Below, one piece after another: positions 1 through 8,042 of a DNA stretch of 19,802 nucleotides; the first letter of the stretch is position 1, and the number at the start of each line of letters is the position of its first letter. The notes beneath the pieces are model-generated. The model did not search any database. It had not been told where the DNA came from and worked only from the letters and a program-made list of their open reading frames with translations. Where the stretch lies: contig JBAYVI010000048.1 of the NCBI GenBank assembly GCA_041674625.1, positions 1 through 19,802 of the forward strand. The letters run 5' to 3'. Both the position numbers and the translations under genes were made by a program. This DNA is from BRH-c32 sp041674625 (GTDB lineage: Bacteria; Bacteroidota; Ignavibacteria; Ignavibacteriales; Melioribacteraceae).

Positions 1-55
1 TAATTAAATCTCTTTCTATATTTAAATAAGATTACCACAATAATCGGAATACGTT

Positions 56-1447
56 ATGCTTATAATTATTCCTAAGTGGGCAACAAATTACAATGAATTT
101 TGGAAGTCTGTTATTCAACGTAATTTTTGGTTTATAAAGCTGAGATACGCGGCTGTGGTAATCCTTGTATTATTTTTGCTTGTCGGTCAATTTATACTCG
201 ATTTTAAGTTCTCATCTGCACAATCTTTTGCAATCTCTTTAACTGCAATTTCAATTTTATTATATAATATTGCTCTCCATTCAATTAAAAATAATGTAAC
301 TTGTAACCCCGATGGTTTTAATTGTCTCCATCTATCGCTTATTCAAATGTTTTTAGATTTGACTGCGTTAATGGTATTGGTTTACTATACAGGCATTATT
401 GATTCTCCTCTTTATATGTTTTTTATATTTCACATGGTAATTGGTAGTATGATTCTTCCCGGTTATGTGATGTACTTCTCAGCCTCAGTTGTTATAGTCG
501 TTTTTTCAATACTCGTATTTTTGCAGAATGTTGGAATGGTCGATAATAATATAATTGTAGGATTATATGCATACCCACGTCCTCATAAATTAATATTTGG
601 AATTATTTTTATAACGATTTTTGCAATGATGCTTTTTGTATGTATTATGCTTGCAAATTCAATTGCCAATAAATTGTACATAAGAGAACAAGAACTTCAA
701 GATTCTGTTGAACGTTTGAGCGAAGCAGAAAAATCAAAACAGAAATATGTACTTGGTTTAGTGCATGAAATTAAATCTCCTCTTACTGCAATTCGTTCTA
801 TACTAGACTTAGTATTAAATCAATATTTAGGTACTGTTGAAAATGAAGTCCTGAATAAATTAGAGCGTGCTCGAGTTAGAACTAATGAAGCTATTAATTT
901 GATTAATAATGTTATTCGGATGGCAAAGCTCCGTTTATTAGATATTAAGCAAGTCGAAGTTTTTGATGTACTTGATATCATTGACCAAGTATTGAAAGGG
1001 ACAAAAGAACTTTGTGATTCAAAAGATGTGAAAATTGAATTAATAGATAATAGAACAGATAAACCATTTATAAAATTTGATAAATTACTTTTTCATCTTG
1101 CTATATCTAATCTTGTTTGCAATGCAATAAAATATAATCAAATTCAAGGGATTGTTAAAATACAGTTAAAGAATGCAGTGAATGGATTACAGATTAAAGT
1201 AATTGACTCAGGAATTGGTATAGAGCAACAGGATATTGATAGGATTTATAAGGAATACATTCGTGTAAAGGATTTTAATAATAAAACTGAAAGTAGTGGA
1301 CTCGGTTTGACCTTAGTAAATGAAATAATGAAACAGCATCATGGTTCTATGGAAATTATTAGTCCATCTGAAATTGGACTGCCTGAACATCCAGGTACAG
1401 AAGTTAGGTTAATTATACCTATAATGAATGGAGATTATGTTGATTAA
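56..1447 (+). CDS. membrane-bound sensor histidine kinase (orphan)
   Basis: A 463-residue histidine kinase that should autophosphorylate on histidine and pass the phosphate to a response regulator not present here. About six hydrophobic segments fill residues 30-205 with little periplasmic sequence, so the sensor is probably the membrane domain itself. A short coiled coil (about 208-230) leads into a HisKA domain with phospho-acceptor H237 in the H-box HEIKSPLTAIRS. The HATPase domain shows an N-box with N352 and N356, a G1 box DSGIGI (384-389) and a G2 box SGLGL (414-418), so it looks catalytically intact. The ATG follows an in-frame stop at 5-7, so the gene is complete. There is no clear Shine-Dalgarno; TATATTTA at 17-24 resembles a -7 box. 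Its end overlaps convergent ispE by 4 bases. The signal it senses is unknown. Confidence 0.9.
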   Translation: MLIIIPKWATNYNEFWKSVIQRNFWFIKLRYAAVVILVLFLLVGQFILDFKFSSAQSFAISLTAISILLYNIALHSIKNNVTCNPDGFNCLHLSLIQMFLDLTALMVLVYYTGIIDSPLYMFFIFHMVIGSMILPGYVMYFSASVVIVVFSILVFLQNVGMVDNNIIVGLYAYPRPHKLIFGIIFITIFAMMLFVCIMLANSIANKLYIREQELQDSVERLSEAEKSKQKYVLGLVHEIKSPLTAIRSILDLVLNQYLGTVENEVLNKLERARVRTNEAINLINNVIRMAKLRLLDIKQVEVFDVLDIIDQVLKGTKELCDSKDVKIELIDNRTDKPFIKFDKLLFHLAISNLVCNAIKYNQIQGIVKIQLKNAVNGLQIKVIDSGIGIEQQDIDRIYKEYIRVKDFNNKTESSGLGLTLVNEIMKQHHGSMEIISPSEIGLPEHPGTEVRLIIPIMNGDYVD

Positions 1448-2292
1448 TAATCATTCAGATCATATACTCGGCGTAAATAGGAATGATTCAATTTATTTGA
1501 TACTCGTAAAGCACTTTCTCTCGAATCAAAAAAACCATATACAGTAGAACCACTTCCGGACATCATGGAAAAATGAGAACCATTAGAAATCATAATATCC
1601 TTAATTACTTTAATCTCAGGATGTTTTCCAAATACAAATTCTTCAAAATCATTTACAGTTTCTTTTTGTAATTTAGAAAAATTAAATCTCTCTTCTTCAA
1701 TTATATTCTTGTAATCCCAATTACTTTCAGATGGAATTATATGTCGGAATGCTTCTGCAGTAGAAATATGAATATTGGGGTTTACAATTAAAATAAAACG
1801 ATCAATTTCGACTTCAACTTGATTTAATAATTCACCGCGTAATTGACCAATACTCGGCTTTGCTTTTATAAAAAAGGGAACATCAGAACCTAATTCTAAT
1901 GCCATTTCAATTAATTCATTATATGGAATGTTCAATGAAAATAGTTCATTTAATGAAATCAGTGTTGCCGCAGCATCAGAACTCCCACCGCCAAGACCTG
2001 CCCCCATTGGTATATTCTTCTGCAATGTAATCTCTGTTTTCAGAATTATTGATACTTTCTTTTCAATTAATCGTTTTGCTTTTATAATCAAATTACTTTC
2101 ATCATCTTTAATTGCAGGATCGTTTGATATAAAATAATCTGCATTATTTTTCTTAAATGAAAGTATATCTGATAAACCATAAATAGGATAAAAGAAAGTG
2201 TATAAATTATGAAATCCATCATCTCTTTTGGAAACAACCTTTAATCCAATATTAATTTTTGCAGGGGCTTTTAACTCAATATATTCTTTCAT
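1444..2292 (-). CDS. ispE: 4-diphosphocytidyl-2-C-methyl-D-erythritol kinase
   Basis: Phosphorylates the 2-hydroxyl of CDP-methylerythritol with ATP, in the MEP route to isoprenoids; cytoplasmic. The 282-residue length is normal for the family. GHMP-kinase features are visible in order: APAKINIGLKV near the start with the substrate-site lysine K12, the ATP-binding glycine/serine loop PMGAGLGGGSSDAAAT (95-110), the catalytic aspartate D137 in GSDVPFF, and the C-terminal motif MSGSGSTVYGF (244-254). It is the last gene of the minus-strand operon; its ATG shares four bases (ATGA) with the stop of the preceding glycosyltransferase, which implies translational coupling. Isoprenoid supply next to envelope glycosyltransferases fits the need for lipid carriers, but that link is inference. 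Confidence 0.96.
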   Translation of the reverse strand: MKEYIELKAPAKINIGLKVVSKRDDGFHNLYTFFYPIYGLSDILSFKKNNADYFISNDPAIKDDESNLIIKAKRLIEKKVSIILKTEITLQKNIPMGAGLGGGSSDAAATLISLNELFSLNIPYNELIEMALELGSDVPFFIKAKPSIGQLRGELLNQVEVEIDRFILIVNPNIHISTAEAFRHIIPSESNWDYKNIIEEERFNFSKLQKETVNDFEEFVFGKHPEIKVIKDIMISNGSHFSMMSGSGSTVYGFFDSRESALRVSNKLNHSYLRRVYDLNDY

Positions 2293-3413
2293 TTTCTATT
2301 ATCGAAATATTTTACAGTTTCAGAGACAATTCTTTCCAAATCGATCATTTGAATACACTCAAGATTATATGGACATTTCTTTTTCCAACATGGAGCACAA
2401 AATAAACCATCAGGGAATAACTTAATTCCTCTTTCATACAAATCAATTTCTGTCCAGCAACTTAATCCAAACCAAGCTATAACTTGTTTCTTAAGCGCTA
2501 TCGCAAGATGCATTCCAAAAGAATCACCTGTTATAATCAATTGGGGAATATCCTCATAACAAGCACCTTTTCTAATGCCATAATTCGTAGGCGTACTAAT
2601 AATCTTACCGGGAAAATGACTTTCGATGGCTTTATTTCTTTCAAAGTCTTCCGGTCCACCAAGAAGTACAATCTTAAATCTATTCAGCGAAAGAAATTTA
2701 TCGATCAAAGCAACATGTTGTTCAATTGTCATTTTTTTATTTGGATAAAGTTCGGAACAGCCGGTATTAAATCCAATTACTTCATCGCTTTCAGAAATGC
2801 CTACTTCGCTTTTATAATTATTGATAAATAGTTTCTCTTCTTCAGAAAATGCAAAGGTGTAATCAGTTCGTTCATATTCTAGATTAAAAGTCTCAGCAAG
2901 ATAATCTTGTCCCAATCTTTGATTGACTTTGAACTTAAGATGATCATCCATTCCGAGTAGATAATTATATTCTGCTCCTTTATTCATCGGGATTATTTTA
3001 CCATTTTCACTTAAACCAAAACCAAGTTTTTCTTTGCTATTCATTGACATTAAAAGTGCAGAGGAACGCTGTGATTTATCAACGTTTAATACTAAATCAA
3101 ATTTTATATGTTCCAATATAGATAGAGATTCAAAATCATATTGATATACTTTATCTAATAATGGGTTATTCAATAATAAACCATATGCATTCTTAAGTGT
3201 AATCCAATAAATTGTAGATTCAGGATATTTCTTTTTTAGGAGCGTGAGTTGGGCAGTCGTCATTAATACATCACCCATTGCATCTAAATTAATTATTAAT
3301 ATTTTCGTTCCCATATCTATATGCTCCTTACATCCATCTTTCCAGCAATTATGATCGGGATAGCATGGTTTATATCCGGTAAACTTTTTACATGTTTCAA
3401 AATTATTTTTCAT
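2289..3413 (-). CDS. GT9 family glycosyltransferase with N- and C-terminal cysteine clusters
   Basis: A 374-residue glycosyltransferase of the ADP-heptose:LPS heptosyltransferase family (GT9), expected to add a sugar to a lipid-linked or core oligosaccharide at the inner face of the membrane. The first Rossmann domain starts at KILIINLDAMGDVLMTT (37-53) and the nucleotide-sugar domain carries GFNTGCSELYPNKKMT (214-229) and GDSFGMHLA (296-304). Two cysteine groups stand out: C8, C17, C23, C28 before the first strand, and C339, C342, C347, C353 in a CxxCxxxxCPxxxxxC pattern. M34 is a possible later start, but I recall related GT9 proteins with the same cysteine-rich lead, so I keep the first ATG. 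It overlaps the upstream gene by 11 bases and ispE by 4. Donor and acceptor are unknown. Confidence 0.88.
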   Translation of the reverse strand: MKNNFETCKKFTGYKPCYPDHNCWKDGCKEHIDMGTKILIINLDAMGDVLMTTAQLTLLKKKYPESTIYWITLKNAYGLLLNNPLLDKVYQYDFESLSILEHIKFDLVLNVDKSQRSSALLMSMNSKEKLGFGLSENGKIIPMNKGAEYNYLLGMDDHLKFKVNQRLGQDYLAETFNLEYERTDYTFAFSEEEKLFINNYKSEVGISESDEVIGFNTGCSELYPNKKMTIEQHVALIDKFLSLNRFKIVLLGGPEDFERNKAIESHFPGKIISTPTNYGIRKGACYEDIPQLIITGDSFGMHLAIALKKQVIAWFGLSCWTEIDLYERGIKLFPDGLFCAPCWKKKCPYNLECIQMIDLERIVSETVKYFDNRK

Positions 3414-4455
3414 GATATTTCTCTATAAATGGAATCAATTTTGTTTTTACTTCATTAAAAGAGATATTTTTTAATGTAGCCTCTTTTGTTAAAACTATTT
3501 CGTAATCCGATGAATATGGATACCATATAGTATCCTCTGTATCATATTGAACGTAAAGCCCAAATACAGGCACTTTGAATGCCGAAGCAATATGGACTAT
3601 CGATGTATCAGGTGTTATTAATATATCCAATTTAGTAATTATTGCTGAAAATATTTCAAAACTTTCGGAATAATAAATCGGAATATTATTTTCAGAAATC
3701 GATTCTGCTTTTTCTATATCTGATAGTGCACATAATATTATCAGTTGAATATTATCATAATCCAAAGCCAATATTAGTCTTTTATAATTTTCTATTCCCC
3801 AAAACCTTGCATCGCTGCCGGCAGAAATATTTATTCCAAGTATGAACTTATCTTTGTGTTCATTAATAAATGTCTCTGCATGTATTAGAGCATCTTTCGA
3901 AATCGAATAGTCGATATTATACTTTTCTAATGTACTTTTATAATTAAGTAAATAATTTGTTATTTCTAATAGTCGGTCAATTACATGAAATACTTTTGTA
4001 TTTAATATTGGTACAAGATGAGTATATATTTTTCTGTTTTCTTTATTGAATCCTATTTTGATTGGTGCACTTAAATACGCAATTAATAAACTCACAGTCG
4101 TGGAGACATCAGTATGAGTATCGATTATAATATCAAAATCCATTTTGTTGAGATATTCGATTGTTTCCCTTAATCCCTTTTTTTTATCGAATATAATTAC
4201 TTCTTCAATTGCATTATTATTCTTAAAAACAAAATGATTTTTCTTATCTGCCAATAGATAAATCATCGGATTGAAATTGTTTTTCAAAGAAGTGATTAAG
4301 GGTGTTGTTACTAAAGCATCTCCAATTCGATTAAGTCTGATAATTAATACTTTCTTATTCGATATATCCGGAATTCCATTTGTATTGTGATTTTTTGAAA
4401 AGAATAAAAATATTTTAAGTAATACTTTACGAAGGATGATTTCAATATTTTTCAT
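3403..4455 (-). CDS. GT9 family glycosyltransferase (heptosyltransferase-like), no cysteine cluster
   Basis: Second GT9 enzyme of the operon, 350 residues. The amino end has a short hydrophobic, basic stretch (about 5-20) that could attach it to the membrane. The first domain begins at KVLIIRLNRIGDALVTTPL (35-53), with the GD pair typical of the family, and the second has SAGSDARFWGIENY (211-224) and ITPDTSIVHIASAFKVPVFG (280-299), the nucleotide-sugar binding region. Unlike its two neighbours it lacks the carboxy-terminal cysteine pattern, so the three are not recent duplicates with the same job. It overlaps the upstream gene by 14 bases and the downstream gene by 11, so the three are surely co-transcribed. 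Role inferred from family: successive sugar additions to a surface glycan. Confidence 0.88.
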   Translation of the reverse strand: MKNIEIILRKVLLKIFLFFSKNHNTNGIPDISNKKVLIIRLNRIGDALVTTPLITSLKNNFNPMIYLLADKKNHFVFKNNNAIEEVIIFDKKKGLRETIEYLNKMDFDIIIDTHTDVSTTVSLLIAYLSAPIKIGFNKENRKIYTHLVPILNTKVFHVIDRLLEITNYLLNYKSTLEKYNIDYSISKDALIHAETFINEHKDKFILGINISAGSDARFWGIENYKRLILALDYDNIQLIILCALSDIEKAESISENNIPIYYSESFEIFSAIITKLDILITPDTSIVHIASAFKVPVFGLYVQYDTEDTIWYPYSSDYEIVLTKEATLKNISFNEVKTKLIPFIEKYHEK

Positions 4456-5482
4456 TAGGAGATATTTTGTTTTGAATGATTAATTTATCAATTTGATTAA
4501 GTATTCGCTGGATCGGCAATTCATAAAAACATTCATGTTTATATGGACATTCTAAAAGATTACATACAATACAGTGCAATTCAGGATAATTTATAACAAG
4601 TGAATTTTCGTTGTAAGGAGCATGGAATTTCGGATTTGTCGGACCGAAGAATGCTAATAGTGGAATATTTAATGCAGCAGCTAAATGCATCGGTCCGCTA
4701 TCATTACATAAAATGAATTTACATTTTCTCATAATTGCACCCATCTGCATAAATGTACAATTGGGGATCTTTACTGAATTGGTTAAAAGTGATTTTAATT
4801 TATCAGCTTCCTTTTCGTCTCCTGGTCCCCACAATATTAATGGAGTGAACAAATACTTCTTCGCTAATTCATTTATAATTTCGGCATATTTTTCGGGTGG
4901 ACATTTTTTTGAATTCCAACCGCCTGTTAATGAAATTCCGATATAAACTTTCTCATCATAATTGTTAATGAATTTGTCGGCATAATTTCTATCATCTTCG
5001 TTAATATTAATAGGGAAAGATTTCTCTTTTACAAGTATTCCTAAATTCTCAATTAACTTCAATTGTAGTTCTGCATTATGATATTTGTCTCTTTCGCAAG
5101 GTCCATAAATATTGTAAGCATATTTTCTTCCTTTATAAGGAAAACCAACTCTTATTTTTGCACCTGAGAAAAATGTATATAAAGCAGTAGTAGAATTTGA
5201 GTATAAATCTAAAACAATATCATATTTATGCGACCGAATCTTTAATATTGTTTTTAATCTTTCTGAAAAAGTCTTACCATTTTTAATAATATAATTAATT
5301 AATGGAATCGATTTCAATAGATCAAAAGAAGATTTATCGGCAAGAAAATCAATCTTTGCCTCAGGATAATAGTCTTGAATCGGCTTAATAATCAATGAAG
5401 CTAATATAACGTCTCCTATACCTTTTAATTTGATTATAAGGATTCGTTTAACTGGATATTTAATTTTATTTACTATCAACAT
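4442..5482 (-). CDS. GT9 family glycosyltransferase (heptosyltransferase-like), first gene of operon
   Basis: First gene of the minus-strand operon, 346 residues. Family marks are ILIIKLKGIGDVILASL (14-30), SLTGGWNSKKCPPEKYAEI (184-202), CNDSGPMHLAAALNIP (259-274) and the FGPTNP turn (279-284), which line up well with ADP-heptose:LPS heptosyltransferases of the RfaF type. Near the end C304, C307, C312 and C318 form CxxCxxxxCPxxxxxC, shared with the third GT9 gene but not the second. Expected to act in the cytoplasm on a lipid-linked acceptor. A TAAATTTG box about 31-38 bases upstream on the minus strand may be its promoter. The exact sugar (heptose or other) cannot be told from sequence. Confidence 0.9.
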   Translation of the reverse strand: MLIVNKIKYPVKRILIIKLKGIGDVILASLIIKPIQDYYPEAKIDFLADKSSFDLLKSIPLINYIIKNGKTFSERLKTILKIRSHKYDIVLDLYSNSTTALYTFFSGAKIRVGFPYKGRKYAYNIYGPCERDKYHNAELQLKLIENLGILVKEKSFPININEDDRNYADKFINNYDEKVYIGISLTGGWNSKKCPPEKYAEIINELAKKYLFTPLILWGPGDEKEADKLKSLLTNSVKIPNCTFMQMGAIMRKCKFILCNDSGPMHLAAALNIPLLAFFGPTNPKFHAPYNENSLVINYPELHCIVCNLLECPYKHECFYELPIQRILNQIDKLIIQNKISPNEKY

Positions 5483-5491
5483 TTTTTCGAT

Positions 5492-5499
5492 TAGTTTTG
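5492..5499 (+). promoter_or_regulatory. putative -7 box for the short-chain dehydrogenase
   Basis: The plus strand reads TAGTTTTG, which fits TAnnTTTG. A start near 5506 would give a leader of about 39 bases to the ATG at 5545. No clear -33 TTG. It faces the minus-strand box at 5513-5520, so the two predicted start sites nearly coincide. Confidence 0.35.
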
Positions 5500-5512
5500 A
5501 CTATAAAGATAG

Positions 5513-5520
5513 CAAATTTA
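5513..5520 (-). promoter_or_regulatory. putative -7 box for the GT9-ispE operon
   Basis: The minus strand reads TAAATTTG here, an exact fit to the Bacteroidota -7 element TAnnTTTG. A start site near 5507 would leave a leader of about 25 bases before the ATG at 5482. I see no good -33 TTG at the right distance, so this is a partial match only. Confidence 0.4.
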
Positions 5521-5544
5521 TGAAATAATGGTGTGAGTTAAACT

Positions 5545-6369
5545 ATGAAATTAGAAAATAAGAAGGTTATTGTAACAGGCGGAGCAATGGGTATCGGTTT
5601 GGCAACCACAAAAAGATTATTAGCTGAAAATGCTATCGTAACAATTTGGGATATAAATCAGAAAGAACTCGATAACTGTAAAGTAATATTAAAAGAATAT
5701 GTGAACAGAATATTTCTTCATATTTGCGATGTTTCTGATAATGAAAAAATTCATGAGATGGTTCAAGTTGCATTATCTGAAATGGGTGGAATCGATATTC
5801 TTATCAATAATGCCGGTTATGTTGCAGGAGGAAGCTTAATCGATACTGATGTGGAAAAATGGGATAAGACAATTAAAATAAACATAAACGCAGTTGTTTA
5901 TACTACAAAAGAGATTCTTCCGATTTTATTAAATCAAGATAGGGGACATATAGTAAATATTTCTTCTGCTTCATCTTATCTCGGTGTTCCTGATTTAGCT
6001 GTATATACAGCTACTAAATGGGCTGTTTGGGGATTTACTGAATCGATGCGATTTGAAATTATTAATTCAGGAAAAAAGAATGTTGGCATTTCTTCAATTC
6101 ATCCAAGCTATTTAGCAACTGGTATGTTTGAAGGTGCAAAATTAGGGTTCTTAGGTAATCTAATTGTTCCACAAGTTAAAGATCATGATGTAATAGCAAA
6201 GGCAATTGTAAATGGTGCGATTAAAAAAGGGAAGTATGCAGTTCGTCGTCCGCGGTCTTTGCGTCTCTCTATGATCCTTAGAGGAATATTACCCGATAAA
6301 CTTTTCCAGTATATGCTAATTGTTATGGGAGTACATAAAAGTATGAATAATTGGAAAGGAAGAAATTAA
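5545..6369 (+). CDS. short-chain dehydrogenase/reductase (SDR), NAD(H)-type
   Basis: A classical SDR of 274 residues that should oxidise or reduce a hydroxyl/keto group using a nicotinamide cofactor. The cofactor loop is TGGAMGIG (11-18); D36 at the end of the second strand suggests preference for NAD(H) over NADP(H). NNAG is at 88-91, and the catalytic set is S141, Y154 and K158 (YTATK). The tail from about 235 is basic and then hydrophobic (ILRGILPDKLFQYMLIVMGV), as in SDRs that meet lipid or membrane substrates, so a fatty or sterol-like substrate is possible but unproven. It stands alone: divergent from the GT9 operon and convergent with the NFACT gene. The substrate is not known. Confidence 0.9.
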   Translation: MKLENKKVIVTGGAMGIGLATTKRLLAENAIVTIWDINQKELDNCKVILKEYVNRIFLHICDVSDNEKIHEMVQVALSEMGGIDILINNAGYVAGGSLIDTDVEKWDKTIKININAVVYTTKEILPILLNQDRGHIVNISSASSYLGVPDLAVYTATKWAVWGFTESMRFEIINSGKKNVGISSIHPSYLATGMFEGAKLGFLGNLIVPQVKDHDVIAKAIVNGAIKKGKYAVRRPRSLRLSMILRGILPDKLFQYMLIVMGVHKSMNNWKGRN

Positions 6370-6394
6370 ATAGTCTCTTAAGAATATTTATAAA

Positions 6395-6417
6395 GGTGGA
6401 GCGAGGCATTGCTCACC
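6395..6417. terminator. hairpin between convergent genes, possible bidirectional terminator
   Basis: GGTGGAGC (6395-6402) pairs with GCTCACC (6411-6417) with one bulged G and an 8-base loop. It lies in the 89-base gap between the ends of the dehydrogenase (plus) and the NFACT gene (minus). There is no run of T directly after it on either strand, so it is not a textbook intrinsic terminator. The rest of the gap is AT-rich with nothing else recognised. Confidence 0.4.
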
Positions 6418-6458
6418 ATAGCTTAATTATAGAATTCTTTTTATAAATTAGTTCTCAA

Positions 6459-8042
6459 TCATAATTCATTATTATCGTAATGTTCTGAATTAGCAGGTAT
6501 TTCCGGTTTTACTAATAGCACTTCTTCTTTTAGGAGTGCTACCTCACCAATACTCATATTCTTATTTTTTCTTACATATTTTTTCTGAGTGTAGCTTACT
6601 GGAGCAAGTGATGCTGTCTTTGCTTTACTATAAAACGCAGCGATTGAAGCAACTGCTTTTAGAATATTCTTTGGTGGATTTTCTTTCAAATTATCTATTC
6701 TCAAAACTACATGGCTTCCCGGCACACTTCGTGCATGAAACCAATAATCGTTCTGTTTCGCAAATTTAGTAGTCAGAAGATCATTATTTTTATTGTCTTT
6801 CCCTACAAATACATGATATTTGTTCTCTACTAAAAAATGCCTAAAACTATCCTGCAAATTATTATTATCATTCTCTTTTTGTTCTGTCATTAATTTCATT
6901 CTTTTTATTAAGTCGTCCATTTTATCTATATCTAAATCTTCTATTGATTCAAATATTGTTTTTAATTTATGAAATTCATTTTTGAGTGTATCTAATAATT
7001 CTATTGATTTAACATAATTAATCTTTTCAGATTTTGAACGTGTAAAATAATCATCTATATTCTCTTTTGGACTTTTTTTCGAGTCTAGTTTTATTGTGCA
7101 TTCTTTATTCTCATAAAAATCGAATAGTTCAATTTTATCTATACCTTTTTGAAGAGTATGAATATTTGACAATAAAATATTGCCGAGTTTATTGTAGTAT
7201 TCATCCCTTGATTTTTTTTCGACTCGTACTGTCAATTCATTTATTTTATTTGATACTCTTTCGAGACGTTTCGAGATTGCTGTAGTTAATATTCTTCGAT
7301 TGATCTCTTTTTTATCTGAATGAAAAGCATTAGTTCTATATTGGTCTGATGCTTCTAAATAGTTCGAAGAAGTATTATATCCATCAAATTGATTTACAAT
7401 TGAAAATGTTTTGGGACAAAAAAGAGAATCATTGATACTAAATTTAGCAAAACTGATTTCTTCAGTTAAAACTTCCGAAATTATCTTATCTATCGGGATA
7501 TTCCTTATTTCGGCTTCTTGTTGAAACGGTTTTATAACTGAATTATTATATGCTTTTGGATTTAATGAAGACAAATTAATTTCACTGATATAATTCAACC
7601 CCGTTAATTCACTTACTATTTTATCTTCATTCTCGATTTCGAACTTCTTGAAACTGCTTAGAGTTAAATTTGGCGTAATATAGAAAACATTCGAGCTATT
7701 ACCCCTGAGAACAAAATAAAACGATCCAACATTGGTCTGTAATTTAATTATTCGATCATATTCTGCAATTGAGAATGATTCTATATTAAGTGGAAATATC
7801 TCATTAAATAATTTCGCGAAATTCTTCTTTGCTTTTCTATGGTTAGGTTTTATTAAAAAATAATTGTCATTACTAACAGCTGAAAATAGAAAATGTTGAT
7901 TATCATATTGCTCATTTGGGACATGAAGAAAAATTACGTCTTTCTCTTGTGAAAAAATATCTTCAATTGTCAAACCTGACAATCTAACATTAAGTTCTTG
8001 AGTACATCTAATCAAATAAAAATAATTTCTGATTAAATTCAT
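6459..8042 (-). CDS. NFACT family protein, RqcH/Rqc2-like ribosome rescue factor
   Basis: A 527-residue NFACT protein. In this family RqcH binds the obstructed large ribosomal subunit with a peptidyl-tRNA and recruits tRNA-Ala to add an alanine tail that marks the stalled chain for degradation; cytoplasmic. The NFACT-N start is recognisable (ELNVRLSGLTIEDIF, 16-30) and so is the D96-R97 pair in EYDRIIKLQ, which matches the tRNA-binding DR of RqcH. The middle (about 250-400) is charged and helical, as expected for the coiled-coil arm. NFACT-R occupies about 405-515 with DYWFHARSVPGSHVVLR (432-448). The stretch where RqcH has the Glu-Ile-Met-Gly motif reads VLRGNSSN (111-118), so that glutamate is missing. 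It overlaps the upstream gene by one base (TAATG). Family assignment is firm, tailing activity less so. Confidence 0.85.
   Translation of the reverse strand: MNLIRNYFYLIRCTQELNVRLSGLTIEDIFSQEKDVIFLHVPNEQYDNQHFLFSAVSNDNYFLIKPNHRKAKKNFAKLFNEIFPLNIESFSIAEYDRIIKLQTNVGSFYFVLRGNSSNVFYITPNLTLSSFKKFEIENEDKIVSELTGLNYISEINLSSLNPKAYNNSVIKPFQQEAEIRNIPIDKIISEVLTEEISFAKFSINDSLFCPKTFSIVNQFDGYNTSSNYLEASDQYRTNAFHSDKKEINRRILTTAISKRLERVSNKINELTVRVEKKSRDEYYNKLGNILLSNIHTLQKGIDKIELFDFYENKECTIKLDSKKSPKENIDDYFTRSKSEKINYVKSIELLDTLKNEFHKLKTIFESIEDLDIDKMDDLIKRMKLMTEQKENDNNNLQDSFRHFLVENKYHVFVGKDNKNNDLLTTKFAKQNDYWFHARSVPGSHVVLRIDNLKENPPKNILKAVASIAAFYSKAKTASLAPVSYTQKKYVRKNKNMSIGEVALLKEEVLLVKPEIPANSEHYDNNEL

Noticed and set aside
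56..1447. Possible two-component operon with a neighbouring response regulator
   Set aside because: No receiver-domain gene lies downstream; the next gene is convergent ispE. A partner before the window cannot be excluded.
2484..2831. Open frame of 115 codons on the plus strand opposite the third GT9 gene
   Set aside because: It lies wholly opposite a well-supported gene, has no family motifs and low-complexity composition typical of an antisense shadow.
2289..5482. Possibility that the three GT9 genes are a recent tandem duplication
   Set aside because: Their sequences differ throughout, the cysteine pattern is missing from the middle one, and the first motifs (DAMGD, RIGD, GIGD) are divergent.
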